A DNA stretch of 64,000 bases, from the NCBI RefSeq assembly GCF_013387475.1, contig NZ_VWNB01000003.1:158722-222721 (forward strand). The letters are read 5' to 3'. A program made the position numbers and the translations under genes. Shown here one piece after another: positions 1 through 9,655 of this stretch. The notes under the pieces are model-generated. The model had not been told where the DNA came from and did no database searches. It saw only the letters and a list, made by a program, of their open reading frames with translations. The DNA is from Mariprofundus sp. KV. GTDB taxonomy: Bacteria > Pseudomonadota > Zetaproteobacteria > Mariprofundales > Mariprofundaceae. Numbering within the stretch: position 1 is the first letter of the stretch; every line of letters begins with the position of its first letter.

Positions 1-2
1 GT

Positions 3-1712
3 ACAGGTAAAACCGGTGCTTTTGCGCTGCCGATGCTCTCCCATATCGATTTGACTAAAAGCTCTCCGCAGCTGCTGGTTCTGGCGCCAACACGTGAGCT
101 GGCCATTCAGGTTGCCGAGGCATTTCAGATCTATGCCAAACATATGAAAGGCTTCCATGTTCTGCCAATTTATGGTGGCCAGAGCTATGAGATTCAGCTG
201 CGCGCACTCAAACGCGGCGTCCATGTTGTCGTCGGCACACCCGGTCGTGTGATGGATCATATGCGTCGTGGTACACTTGATCTTGGTGGCCTGCGCGCCC
301 TTGTGCTCGATGAAGCAGATGAGATGCTGCGTATGGGCTTTATTGATGATGTGAAGTGGGTACTTGAGCAGACTCCGTCAAATCGTCAGATCGCGCTTTT
401 CTCAGCCACCATGCCACCGGTTATTCGCAAGATCGCCGAGCAGCATCTGAATAACCCTGAACATGTCACCGTGAAGGTGAAAACATCCACAGCAGAAACC
501 ATTCGCCAGCGTTATCTGATTGCCAGTGGCCGCCAGAAGATGGATGCATTGACCCGTATCCTTGAGGCAGAGCCATTTGATGGCATGATCATCTTTGTGC
601 GCACCAAGTCGGCGACCGAAGAGATAGCTGAAAAGCTTGAAGCGCGTGGTTTCTCCGCAACAGCACTTAATGGTGATATCACCCAGAAAACACGTGAAGC
701 GACAGTCAACCGTCTGAAGAAGGGGCAGATCGATATTATCGTTGCCACAGACGTTGCAGCACGTGGACTGGATGTGGATCGTATTTCGCATGTGATCAAC
801 TATGATATTCCCAACGATACTGAGCCTTATGTGCACCGTATTGGCCGTACCGGCAGGGCAGGGCGTAAGGGCGATGCGATTCTTTTCGTAGCACCGCGTG
901 AAAAGCGTATGCTCTATGCGATTGAGCGGGCGACCAAGCAGACCATTGAGCAGTATGTCATGCCGACAACTGAAGATATCAATAACAAGCGCATTGATGA
1001 GTTCAAACAGCGCATCAGTGAGACGCTGGAGTCCAGTGAAGGTCTGGAGTTGTTTGCGAGCATCGTAGAGAAGTATCAGGCTGAACATGACGTTTCGGCT
1101 ATTGAGATTGCAGCCGCACTGGCAAAAATGGCGCAGGGTGATAAGTCTCTGCTGCTTAAGGATCAGCCGATACGTGCAGCCCGTGAACGGGCCGAACGAA
1201 ATGATTCACGCGATGAGAGCAGAGGCGAAAGAAGGCCAAGGCCTGAACGTGCTGATTCCACTGAACACGCATCAGATCGTGCACCGCGTCGAGACAAACC
1301 TGTAGCCAGAACCTTCAGCGGGCCAAAACCTGACAGGGGTATGGCGCGCTACCGTCTTGAGGTTGGTGAGATGCATGGCGTGAAGCCGGGCAATATTGTT
1401 GGTGCGATTGCCAATGAGATGGGGCTGGAGTCTGAATTTATTGATAAAATCAATATTATGGATGACCACAGTACCGTTGATCTGCCGGAAGGTATGCCCA
1501 GTGAGCTGTTCAAACAGTTCCGTGAGATCAGGGTTGCCGGGCGTACGCTGGATGCGACCTGCCTCACTGATTCAGGTTCACAGGGTTCAGCACCAAGGTC
1601 TCCTGCAGCCAAAAAACGTAATATCAGGCCCTCCGGTTCTCGCGGTGGTGATCGCCCTCCGCGTCGTGGTGGAGCTGCTCCTAAGGGCAGGGGTAAACCT
1701 CCTCGCAGGTGA
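3..1712 (+). CDS. deaD: DEAD-box ATP-dependent RNA helicase, 5' end outside window
   Basis: RNA helicase of the DeaD/CsdA type, which unwinds structured RNA in ribosome assembly and cold adaptation (family knowledge). The frame is open from the window edge and enters in motif I (TGKTGAF), so only the Q-motif end is missing. Visible in order: PTRELA, TPGR, DEAD, SAT, the helicase C domain with RGLDVDR and HRIGRTGRAGR, then a DbpA-type RNA-binding domain (GMARYRLEVG... region) and a basic Arg/Gly/Pro-rich tail. The RNA-binding domain and tail favour DeaD/CsdA over RhlE or SrmB. A strong terminator follows 30 bp downstream. Confidence 0.93.
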   Translation, partial: TGKTGAFALPMLSHIDLTKSSPQLLVLAPTRELAIQVAEAFQIYAKHMKGFHVLPIYGGQSYEIQLRALKRGVHVVVGTPGRVMDHMRRGTLDLGGLRALVLDEADEMLRMGFIDDVKWVLEQTPSNRQIALFSATMPPVIRKIAEQHLNNPEHVTVKVKTSTAETIRQRYLIASGRQKMDALTRILEAEPFDGMIIFVRTKSATEEIAEKLEARGFSATALNGDITQKTREATVNRLKKGQIDIIVATDVAARGLDVDRISHVINYDIPNDTEPYVHRIGRTGRAGRKGDAILFVAPREKRMLYAIERATKQTIEQYVMPTTEDINNKRIDEFKQRISETLESSEGLELFASIVEKYQAEHDVSAIEIAAALAKMAQGDKSLLLKDQPIRAARERAERNDSRDESRGERRPRPERADSTEHASDRAPRRDKPVARTFSGPKPDRGMARYRLEVGEMHGVKPGNIVGAIANEMGLESEFIDKINIMDDHSTVDLPEGMPSELFKQFREIRVAGRTLDATCLTDSGSQGSAPRSPAAKKRNIRPSGSRGGDRPPRRGGAAPKGRGKPPRR

Positions 1713-1741
1713 TAACCCTCTTTCACATATAGAACGAAAAA

Positions 1742-1767
1742 GCCGTCCTGACTGGGCGGCTTTTTTT
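1742..1767 (+). terminator. Rho-independent terminator after deaD
   Basis: 7-bp stem GCCGTCC/GGGCGGC (one G-T pair) with loop TGACT, followed by seven T. It lies 30 bp after the helicase stop codon. Confidence 0.85.
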
Positions 1768-1836
1768 ATTCATTTGCAGTGAAGTGTTTGCTCTTTGTCT
1801 AAATACATTTTCCTGTAGTGGTGCTCCTGCCTCTGC

Positions 1837-2337
1837 AAAGCCTATACCACCCGCGTTGGTGCAGGCCCGTTCCCGACAGAGTTGTATAATGCTGAAGGGA
1901 TGTGCGATGCCGAAAATGCCGGTAAGCATATGGCAGAAAAAGGGCATGAGTTTGGTGCTACCACCGGTCGTCCGCGCCGTACCGGCTGGTTTGATGCCCC
2001 GGTTGTTCAGCACGCCGTGCGTATTAACGGTGTTACTGGTCTGGCGATTACCAAGCTGGATGTGCTCGATGGCCTTGATGAGGTGAAACTCTGCACCGGT
2101 TATGAGCTAAATGGTGAGCTGCTGAAATCTATTCCAGCCTGCTGCTCTGAACTGGATGCAGTAACCCCGGTTTATGAGACACTGCCGGGCTGGAGTGAGA
2201 ACACCTTTGGCGCGACATCCATGGATCAGCTGCCAGCCAATGCTGTGGCACTTCTTAAGCGCATTGAATCGGTGTGTGGTTGCCCGGTGATAATGCTCTC
2301 CACAGGTCCTGATCGCAATCACATCATTCATCTCTGA
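1837..2337 (+). pseudogene. purA: 5'-truncated adenylosuccinate synthetase remnant
   Basis: The reading frame matches only the C-terminal third of PurA (whole enzyme about 430 aa; IMP + Asp + GTP to adenylosuccinate). Recognisable blocks are KAYTTRVGAGPFPTEL, GATTGRPRRTGWFDAP, RINGVTGLAITKLDVLDGL, CTGYEL, YETLPGW and the near-terminal GPDR. Homology starts abruptly at about 1837. In the same frame a TAG at 1816 lies just upstream, and the P-loop and catalytic half are absent. The remaining 3' part has no internal stop. It cannot be an active enzyme; a full purA should exist elsewhere. It ends at a strong terminator, as if the 3' end of a former purA unit was retained or duplicated. Confidence 0.85.
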
Positions 2338-2366
2338 TAGTAGAGAGTTTCTATAATTCATTGAAA

Positions 2367-2398
2367 AGTGTGCCGCTCTGAAAAGCGGCACACTTTTT
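2367..2398 (+). terminator. Rho-independent terminator after the purA remnant
   Basis: Perfect 11-bp stem AGTGTGCCGCT/AGCGGCACACT, loop CTGAAA, then five T. It lies 30 bp after the purA-remnant stop. Confidence 0.88.
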
Positions 2399-2443
2399 GC
2401 TGCAATATTCTAACCTGTTTGCAGGTCGGAGTGCGCTATTGAA

Positions 2444-5400
2444 ATGATCTCTTCTTATTGCAAAGAATTTGCATGTTCCAGACTGTTTAAAGCAGCTCTA
2501 ATAGCATTAGGTATCCTGATGCTATTCAACCCTTTTGCGGCTCAATCCCATACAGATCACCAAGAGATTCTCGTCGGAAGTGAACTGGATTATCCCCCTT
2601 ATGCTACGGTAGATAAAGATGGCAATGCCGATGGCTTCTCGGTTGACCTGATCAAGTCTGTTGCAGAAGCGGTGGGATTAAAGATCAAGTTTCAGGTCGG
2701 CCCGTGGAGTGAGGTGAAGGCCAAGCTGGAACGCGGTGAAATTGATGCTCTGCCTCTGGTAGCATACTCCACTGAACGTGAAAAATATTTCGACTTTTCC
2801 AAACCACATATTATTGGCCATGCTGTCGCTTTTGTACGAAAGGGTAGCAGTGAGTTCAAAGCCATTGATGATCTGCGTGGCAAAGAGGTGATTGTCATGC
2901 GTTCTGATTCAACGCATGAGTATGTCAAATTCAGCGCCATCACTGATAAAATCATCTTAACCGATACTCTGGCTGATGCCTTTCAGCTGCTCTCTTCAGG
3001 CAGACACGATTTTGTCATTGCCCCCAAACTCTCCGGTCTGCTGCTGTTGAATGAGTTAGGTATTAATAATGTTGAAACCTTTGGCGGACCGCTTGAGTCC
3101 TATGGTAAAGGTTACGCCTTTGCCGTTCATGAAGGTGATTCAGAGCTTCTGGCACACCTTGAACATGGTCTTGTATTGGTTAAAGCCAGTGGAGAATATG
3201 ATCAAATTTATGACAAGTGGTTTGGGCATATTGATCCCCGTCAAAAGGAGCAGAGTCAGCTTATAAGGTATGCCCTGATAGGGCTGTTTATCCTGGCATG
3301 CATTATCCTGGTCGGGTCAATCTGGAATCTGACGTTGCGTCGAAAAGTGGCGCTGAGAACGCAGGAGCTGCTGGAGAGTGAAACCCGTTTTGCTGCCACC
3401 TTTGCCGAGGCGGCGATTGGGTTGGCGCATGTGGCTCCGGACGGTTCCTGGATTCGCGTGAATCAGGCACTTTGTGATATTGTTGGTTACAGTAATGATG
3501 AGCTGCTAAAGCTCACCTTTCAGGATATTACCCATCCCGATGACCTCAATGCTGATCTGCATTTTGTTGAGCAGATGCTGTCTGGAGAGATTCATCAATA
3601 CAGCATGGAGAAGCGCTATTTCCGTAAGGATGGTTCGACTGTTTGGATTAATCTCACCGTATCACTGGTGCGTAAAGAGAGTGGCGAAGCGGACTACTTC
3701 ATCTCTGCAGTTGAGGATATCTCACGCCGTAAAGCTCTGGATGCCTTGGTGGGCCAGTCCAAGGATGAGTTGGAGAGATTCTTTGACCTTGTTCCGGATA
3801 TGGTCTGTGTGGCAACACCGGATGGCTACTTCAAAAAGATTAATAACACCTGGAGCAATATTCTGGGGTATTCAGATGAAGAGCTGCTCTCCAGACCTTA
3901 TGTCGAATATGTGCACCCGGAAGATAGGAAGAATACGGAGGAGGCCCAAGCTACTCTCGTTCAAGGCATAAAAGTTTTTCAATTTACCAATCGATACCGC
4001 TGCAAAGATGGAACATACAGATGGCTGGAGTGGGTCTCTGCACCGGGCTTAGATGGAACAATTTACGCGATAGCACGTGATATTACTGAACGTCGCGAGG
4101 CTGATGAACTTGTTCTGAGAGAGCGGAATCTGGCACAGAAGTATCTTGATATTGCCGGTGTGATGATGGTGGCCCTGGATGTTGAGGGCAATGTGACACT
4201 GATTAATCGCAAAGGCTTGGAGATTCTGGGCTTTGAAGAGCATGAGCTGCTGCATAAAAACTGGTTTGACACCTGTCTGCCGACTGATGTGGTTGAAGAG
4301 GTTAGCGCTGTATTTAAGGAAATTATCACAGGAGAGGTCCCGCCACTCTACTACTATGAGAATCCTGTAGTTACCAAATCAGGTGAGCACAGAATCATCG
4401 CATTTCATAATACAATGATGACAAATAGTGAAGGGGAGATCATAGGCCTTCTCTCTTCCGGCGAAGATGTGACAGATCGTATCATGGCTGAAAAAACTAT
4501 TCAGGCTCTGGTTGAAACAACATCACGATATGTAGGAGATGAATTTTTCAGATCATCAGTGACAACTCTGCAGCAGTGGCTGGAAGCTGACGCTGTGATT
4601 CTCAGTCGACTGGTTGATGAAGAGCATGTGCAGGCCATTGCTATGCGAGTTGGTGATAAATTTGTTGAAGACTACTCCTATGCATTGGCCCATACGCCTT
4701 GTAAAAATGTTATTAAAGACGGCTATTGCAGCTATCCGGAAAATGCGATGCAGCTATTTCCTCAAGATGAAGATCTCATCACGATGCAGATAGAGGGTTA
4801 TATCGGTGAGCCTTTGAAGAGTAATGATGGCGAAGTTCTTGGTCTTCTCTGTGCGCTCTCAAAAAAAAGAAACCATTTTCCTGAACATGCTCAGGATGTG
4901 ATGAAAATTGTTGCAGCAAGAGCTGCCAGTGAGCTTGAGCGCAGAGAGGTGACGATGAGGCTGGATAAGCTCTCTCAGGCTGTAGAGCAGGCTGGTGAAG
5001 GTGTGGTGATCACAGACAGAGAGGGAGTGATTGAGTATATCAATCCTGCTTTTAGCGAGATCACTGGCTACAGTTTTGATGAGGTGATTGGTGAGAATCC
5101 ACGCCTGTTAAAAAGTGGCAAGCATGATCGCAAATTCTATGAGTCGATGTGGGCCACATTAACTGCTGGAGAGGTGTGGCAGGGGCGGGTAACCGATAAG
5201 CGCAAGGATGGCTCGCTCTATCCGGCTCTGGTGACCATATCCCCGATTAAAAGCAGCGAGGGAGTGATTACCCATTATGTCGGGGTGCAGCAGAATCTGA
5301 AGGAGTATGAGGACCTGGAGCGCCAGTTCCATCAATCGCAGAAGATGGAGGCGATCGGTACGCTGGTTGGTGGTATTGCACACGATTTTAATAATTCACT

Positions 5401-6475
5401 GGCTGGCATTGCAGGCAACCTCTATCTGGCGCGAGCCAAATCCGAACAGCCGGAGGTGCTGGCTAAACTTGAGAGTGCAGAGAAGCTGGCATTCTCTGCG
5501 GCGGGCACAATCCAGCAGTTGCTCACCTTCTCACGCAAGGGTGTTGTAAATATGAGCGTGTTTACGCTGGCTCCTTTCCTGAAAGAGGTGATTAAGCTGC
5601 ATCGCATCTCGATTCCGGAGAGTATCACTCTGCATCAGCAGCTTGATGATCTTGGCTTAAAGGTGCGTGGCGATCTCAATCAGCTGCAGCAGGTGATCCT
5701 GAATCTGACTAATAATGCCCGTGATGCAGTTGAAGGTGTAGAGAACCCACAGATTACGATTGCTTTGACGCAAGAGAAAATTGCTGAACCCGAAAAGGCA
5801 GTGCGCGGTCAGCTTAAGGGGGGTGAATATGCCTGCATCCGTGTGATAGATAATGGTTGTGGGATCGCTGCTGAAGATCGAGCGCACATTTTTGAACCGT
5901 TTTTTACAACCAAGGAGGAGGGCAAGGGTACAGGGCTTGGTCTGGCAATGGTTTACGGTGCTGTGAAGACGCATAATGGCTGGATTTATACCACGCCGGG
6001 TGAAGACGGTGTGGGAACTATCATGCAAATCTATCTGCCACTGGTTCACCAGAAGGCAGAGCAGGCGTTGGATTATGGCGAAGATACCGTAGTTGAAGGC
6101 AGGGGCGAAAGGATTCTGCTTGTTGATGATAATGAGGATGTGCTGAATGTTGGCAAGGATGTGCTTGAGGGGCTGAATTACAGGGTTCTTATGGCAAAAG
6201 ATGGACTGGAGGCAGTAGCGCTCTACAGCGCCGATCCAGATAAGATTGATCTGCTAATTCTTGATGTTGTGATGCCGGGCATGGGTGGCTTTGAAGCATT
6301 GAAACAGATTCGCCAGATCAATCCGGATGTAAAAGCACTGTTTGCAACCGGTTATAACAAGGCCAGTGCAGAGGCTGATGATGAGGCATTTAAAGATGAG
6401 ATGATTATCTCCAAACCTTTTGCTATCTCAGCGTTGAGTCAGCTGATCAGAGAGCAGCTGGATGCCAGGCCATGA
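2444..6475 (+). CDS. Hybrid sensor histidine kinase: SBP_bac_3 - TM - PAS/PAS/PAS - GAF - PAS - HisKA - HATPase - REC
   Basis: Large (1343 aa) membrane-bound sensor. An N-terminal hydrophobic segment (about 14-34) precedes a periplasmic amino-acid-binding-type domain (about 40-260, family SBP_bac_3) and a TM helix (about 275-297). Three PAS domains follow at about 310-690, a GAF domain at about 700-835 and a fourth PAS at about 840-965. The kinase core carries phospho-acceptor His980 (GGIAHDFNN), an N box ([10 protein letters not shown]), DNGCGIA and [11 protein letters not shown]-terminal receiver has Asp1274 (LILDVVMPG). It likely binds a small polar solute in the periplasm and relays through the internal receiver. 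No response regulator or ABC transporter partner is adjacent, so ligand and output are unknown. ATG start with a weak GGTCGGAG upstream. Confidence 0.9.
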   Translation: MISSYCKEFACSRLFKAALIALGILMLFNPFAAQSHTDHQEILVGSELDYPPYATVDKDGNADGFSVDLIKSVAEAVGLKIKFQVGPWSEVKAKLERGEIDALPLVAYSTEREKYFDFSKPHIIGHAVAFVRKGSSEFKAIDDLRGKEVIVMRSDSTHEYVKFSAITDKIILTDTLADAFQLLSSGRHDFVIAPKLSGLLLLNELGINNVETFGGPLESYGKGYAFAVHEGDSELLAHLEHGLVLVKASGEYDQIYDKWFGHIDPRQKEQSQLIRYALIGLFILACIILVGSIWNLTLRRKVALRTQELLESETRFAATFAEAAIGLAHVAPDGSWIRVNQALCDIVGYSNDELLKLTFQDITHPDDLNADLHFVEQMLSGEIHQYSMEKRYFRKDGSTVWINLTVSLVRKESGEADYFISAVEDISRRKALDALVGQSKDELERFFDLVPDMVCVATPDGYFKKINNTWSNILGYSDEELLSRPYVEYVHPEDRKNTEEAQATLVQGIKVFQFTNRYRCKDGTYRWLEWVSAPGLDGTIYAIARDITERREADELVLRERNLAQKYLDIAGVMMVALDVEGNVTLINRKGLEILGFEEHELLHKNWFDTCLPTDVVEEVSAVFKEIITGEVPPLYYYENPVVTKSGEHRIIAFHNTMMTNSEGEIIGLLSSGEDVTDRIMAEKTIQALVETTSRYVGDEFFRSSVTTLQQWLEADAVILSRLVDEEHVQAIAMRVGDKFVEDYSYALAHTPCKNVIKDGYCSYPENAMQLFPQDEDLITMQIEGYIGEPLKSNDGEVLGLLCALSKKRNHFPEHAQDVMKIVAARAASELERREVTMRLDKLSQAVEQAGEGVVITDREGVIEYINPAFSEITGYSFDEVIGENPRLLKSGKHDRKFYESMWATLTAGEVWQGRVTDKRKDGSLYPALVTISPIKSSEGVITHYVGVQQNLKEYEDLERQFHQSQKMEAIGTLVGGIAHDFNNSLAGIAGNLYLARAKSEQPEVLAKLESAEKLAFSAAGTIQQLLTFSRKGVVNMSVFTLAPFLKEVIKLHRISIPESITLHQQLDDLGLKVRGDLNQLQQVILNLTNNARDAVEGVENPQITIALTQEKIAEPEKAVRGQLKGGEYACIRVIDNGCGIAAEDRAHIFEPFFTTKEEGKGTGLGLAMVYGAVKTHNGWIYTTPGEDGVGTIMQIYLPLVHQKAEQALDYGEDTVVEGRGERILLVDDNEDVLNVGKDVLEGLNYRVLMAKDGLEAVALYSADPDKIDLLILDVVMPGMGGFEALKQIRQINPDVKALFATGYNKASAEADDEAFKDEMIISKPFAISALSQLIREQLDARP

Positions 6476-6558
6476 GGCCGTGAATGACTTTTTGAGCCAA
6501 CGCGTGGTATGATGCATCTGTTTGGATGCTGAACCGATAAAGCAGCATCGGAGGTGAT

Positions 6559-7416
6559 ATGAGGTTAGATGCCAGGTCATCAAAAAAAGCCTTTTCTCAG
6601 CAGAAACATGCGAGCCCTTTTCGTAATGTTCTCAATACCATGCTATTTGATGTGCACAGCAAAACCGGGCGTACTGTAAACCTGAATATCACCATACTGA
6701 TTGTTGTCAGCGTGCTGATTTCCATGATGGGTACCATGCCTGATCTTGAGCAGGCGTGGGTTGAACGAATCCAGCAGCTTGAAATGATTGTTACAGGCCT
6801 CTTTGCCATTGAGTTTGCGGCACGCTGTTATGCAGCCAGAAGTGCCCGCGCCTATATCTTCAGCTTTTACGGAATTGTTGATCTGCTGTCGATCCTTCCC
6901 ATGCTACTGATTGGCGATCCCAATGTTGCAATCAGAATGCTGAGAGTTTTGCGTCTGCTTAAACTGGTGCGTTACCTGCGTGCCATGCGTCTGTTTATAT
7001 CAAGCATGCGCGATACGATGGAGATGCTGCTGATGGTGTTCGGTTGTATTGCACTGGGAGCAATTCTGGCTGGTAACCTGATCTACACCATAGAGCCTGA
7101 AACATTTAAAAGTGCTTTTGAAGGTGCCTGGTGGGGTATTGTGACGATGACGACGGTGGGCTATGGCGATGTGGTTCCTAACACGCTTGCCGGACGCGTT
7201 GTCGCAATTTGCCTGATGGTGGTTGGTATCTGTATGTTTGCGGCAGTCACCGGTGTGGTTTCGATAAAAATTGCCCGCGCTGTCCATCATGGTGTGAAGT
7301 GCCAGAGCTGCGAAAAATCAATGGCTCCTGAGTTCCGTTACTGCCCTCACTGTGGCTATAAACAGCTGGATGAGGATGAGGACGATATGGATGCTGAGGA
7401 TAAAGAGAGAGAGTAA
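6559..7416 (+). CDS. Voltage-gated-type potassium channel with C-terminal zinc ribbon
   Basis: Inner-membrane ion channel of the 6-TM Kv family. An S4-like helix with regularly spaced arginines (about 117-141, RMLRVLRLLKLVRYLRAMRLF) precedes the pore loop and the K+ selectivity filter TTVGYGD (filter about 199-203). The C-terminus after S6 carries a four-Cys zinc-ribbon motif (C248xxC251 and C262xxC265) and an acidic tail (DEDEDDMDAEDKERE). The ribbon may be a cytoplasmic metal- or redox-responsive or assembly element (inference). Start ATG is set by a near-perfect ribosome site GGAGGTGAT directly upstream. It is monocistronic, between the hybrid kinase and a convergent cyclase. Confidence 0.9.
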   Translation: MRLDARSSKKAFSQQKHASPFRNVLNTMLFDVHSKTGRTVNLNITILIVVSVLISMMGTMPDLEQAWVERIQQLEMIVTGLFAIEFAARCYAARSARAYIFSFYGIVDLLSILPMLLIGDPNVAIRMLRVLRLLKLVRYLRAMRLFISSMRDTMEMLLMVFGCIALGAILAGNLIYTIEPETFKSAFEGAWWGIVTMTTVGYGDVVPNTLAGRVVAICLMVVGICMFAAVTGVVSIKIARAVHHGVKCQSCEKSMAPEFRYCPHCGYKQLDEDEDDMDAEDKERE

Positions 7417-7427
7417 CTCTTCAGCTT

Positions 7428-9299
7428 TTATAAAACCTGTATCTCACTGTCGGGCTCATCTTTGAGCATGCCTTCCTGATACCGAACTACCTGATTGCGG
7501 CCTGTATTTTTAGCGACATAGAGCGCTGTGTCGGCCAGATGGATACATTGATCCAGATCATCAGAATCATCCGAGTAGATGGCGACACCGATGGAGAGTG
7601 TTTTGTTGAATGCAGATGATTCAGCACTGAACTGATTCTCTTCAAGTGTGCGTCGAATGCGTTCAGCAATCTCCAGTGTTTTAGCCTCTTCGGCATCAGT
7701 AATGATGACCAGAAACTCTTCACCACCATATCGGATGACATAATCTGAGAGGCGCACTGCTTTAGTGAGTATCTTGGCCGTGCCGATCAGAACAGTATCA
7801 CCAACCTTGTGCCCATAGGTGTCATTGGTATCTTTGAAAAAATCGACATCGCACATCAGCAGGCCGATCTTCTTTTTACTGCGCTGGGCTGAAGCAATCA
7901 GCCGTGATTTGAATTGATCAAGGAAACGGCGGTTATAAAGATCAGTCATCGGATCCTTGAGAGTCGATGCATGCAACACCTCTGTGAGGCGCTTGGACTC
8001 AATCACCGGCGAAGCTTCACTGAAGTAAGTACGGATAAACGGCAGCTTCTTTTTGATCTCTGCGGCTTCACTATCCTCATGGATGATTTGCAACACAACC
8101 CCGATACGCCCACCCTGCATCAGCGGGATGCAGAAGTGGTGCAGATGAATCTCATCTTTGGAGCAGATGCGGTTACCGGCAAATGAGGTGCAGATATTCT
8201 CCTCCTCTTCAGAATTAACATCGTGGGCAGTTCTGCAGGCTCTGCATGCAGACGAATCGACATTGACCTCAGGGTTGCACCAGAGCATTTGCTCTTCCGG
8301 AAGTCCATGCGCATAGATCAGTTTCATCAGCTGTTTGTCATGGTTCACTTCATAGAGTGAAAAGCGTTTGATCTGGAAGGTGTCTGTGAGTGCCTGAAAA
8401 ATGCGTTCATAGACATCACCAAGGTTGCGATCCTCTTCAATAGTCTGTTTAAAGCGTACGGCACCCACCATAGTTTTTACCGAGTCCACCGTACGGGTGA
8501 GCAGGTTACCCTCACCAGTTGTGATGCTGTGAACCTCCATCGATTCGACCTCTTTGATAATGGTGCCAAAACTCTGCTCCAGCGTATCCATGAGGTGATT
8601 GGTTTGGGTTGCTACCTGACCCAGTTCATCATTGCGACCCTCTTCCATTCTTCCTGAAAAGTTGCCCTCCTTGGCATGGGCAACCACATCACGCATCGAT
8701 GTGGCGGTGGCAACGATAGGCATGAGTAGTTGTCTTAAAACATAACCGAGCAGAATGGCGAAGACTATAAATGCAGCAATGAGAACATAGGTTGAGGATA
8801 AGGCAGTGGCACGCTGATCTGTAAGATCCAGTTCGATATTCACCAGACCGAGCAGTGTACCTTCGTTGACGTCGTGGCACTGCAGGCATGTTTTTTCAGC
8901 GTAGTAGGGGGTGATGTACTGGTATTTTACACCCTCGGCCGTTTCGATCATGCGATCATTTGAAGTGCCGGTTCTCAGGGCTATTTTTTCTGCATCATTG
9001 GGCTCATGAGTCCCTTTGCCGTACTGCTTCTCTGTCGCCTGCGTGCGCACGATGCGGATTTCATGCAGATCGGCAATATGACTTCTAATATGTTTTTCCA
9101 ATGCCTCATGATCGTAGTCGCCAGCAAGAAAGCTCAGTAGTAGTTCATTGCGAGCCAGTTCAGATGCCATCTCTCCATGTTCTCTCTCATTCTCCAGTGA
9201 AGTGGAGCGGAAGGAGAGCAGTGATACACCGGCCAGCATCACCACCATGGCCAGTGTGGATAGCAGAATAAGAATAGAAACTTTGGTCCGAATGCGCAT
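7428..9299 (-). CDS. Membrane diguanylate cyclase with periplasmic heme-c motif (DUF3365-like), HAMP, Cys-rich GAF-like region and GGDEF
   Basis: Makes c-di-GMP (family knowledge): GGEEF at residues 525-529 within a complete GGDEF domain. TM helices lie at about 8-29 and 171-189. Between them is a periplasmic domain with a CxxCH heme-attachment motif (C138, C141, H142), like DUF3365/Tll0287-type sensors. HAMP follows at about 190-243. A GAF-like middle region (about 290-430) holds a cluster of cysteines, including a CRAC motif, that could bind a metal. This suggests a redox- or gas-responsive cyclase (inference). It is convergent with the K+ channel, with a gap of 11 bp. Confidence 0.88.
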   Translation of the reverse strand: MRIRTKVSILILLSTLAMVVMLAGVSLLSFRSTSLENEREHGEMASELARNELLLSFLAGDYDHEALEKHIRSHIADLHEIRIVRTQATEKQYGKGTHEPNDAEKIALRTGTSNDRMIETAEGVKYQYITPYYAEKTCLQCHDVNEGTLLGLVNIELDLTDQRATALSSTYVLIAAFIVFAILLGYVLRQLLMPIVATATSMRDVVAHAKEGNFSGRMEEGRNDELGQVATQTNHLMDTLEQSFGTIIKEVESMEVHSITTGEGNLLTRTVDSVKTMVGAVRFKQTIEEDRNLGDVYERIFQALTDTFQIKRFSLYEVNHDKQLMKLIYAHGLPEEQMLWCNPEVNVDSSACRACRTAHDVNSEEEENICTSFAGNRICSKDEIHLHHFCIPLMQGGRIGVVLQIIHEDSEAAEIKKKLPFIRTYFSEASPVIESKRLTEVLHASTLKDPMTDLYNRRFLDQFKSRLIASAQRSKKKIGLLMCDVDFFKDTNDTYGHKVGDTVLIGTAKILTKAVRLSDYVIRYGGEEFLVIITDAEEAKTLEIAERIRRTLEENQFSAESSAFNKTLSIGVAIYSDDSDDLDQCIHLADTALYVAKNTGRNQVVRYQEGMLKDEPDSEIQVL

Positions 9300-9540
9300 A
9301 TATTCACCCCGTTGAATATGACCTGATTCACTTTTATACGCATAAATCGGGCCAACTTAATGGTGATTCAGTCACGCTAACTCAACTGAAGCGAAGCGTT
9401 TAAGACAAATCTATGGAATGGGTGTCAGAGCTTTATCGAAGAGACGCTCTTACTAGTGAGGTCGGTCACAGTTGATGCATGTCAGGAGGTTAGTTTTAGT
9501 GCTGTGGATAAAGTGACGTTGTTTCAAAGGAGTAGATGTT

Positions 9541-9645
9541 ATGATTGAAAAACAGGTTGAAAACGAAAAAATGAACGCGAAAGCTGATCAGAACGACACG
9601 CGTCAGACCATTTACCCGTTTCCTCGTCCGCTGTTTGCCAAATAA
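9541..9645 (+). CDS. Small ORF, 34 aa, function unknown
   Basis: A 34-codon frame with ATG start and an excellent ribosome site (AAAGGAG, 8 nt spacing). The N-terminal half is charged (Lys, Glu, Asp, Asn, Gln) and the C-terminus is YPFPRPLFAK. No hydrophobic helix or signal peptide. It ends 10 bp before the stop of the convergent radical SAM gene. I do not recognise a family. It could be a small regulatory protein or a peptide precursor; only the ribosome site and the compositionally sensible frame support it. Confidence 0.5.
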   Translation: MIEKQVENEKMNAKADQNDTRQTIYPFPRPLFAK

Positions 9646-9655
9646 CAGTTAAGAT

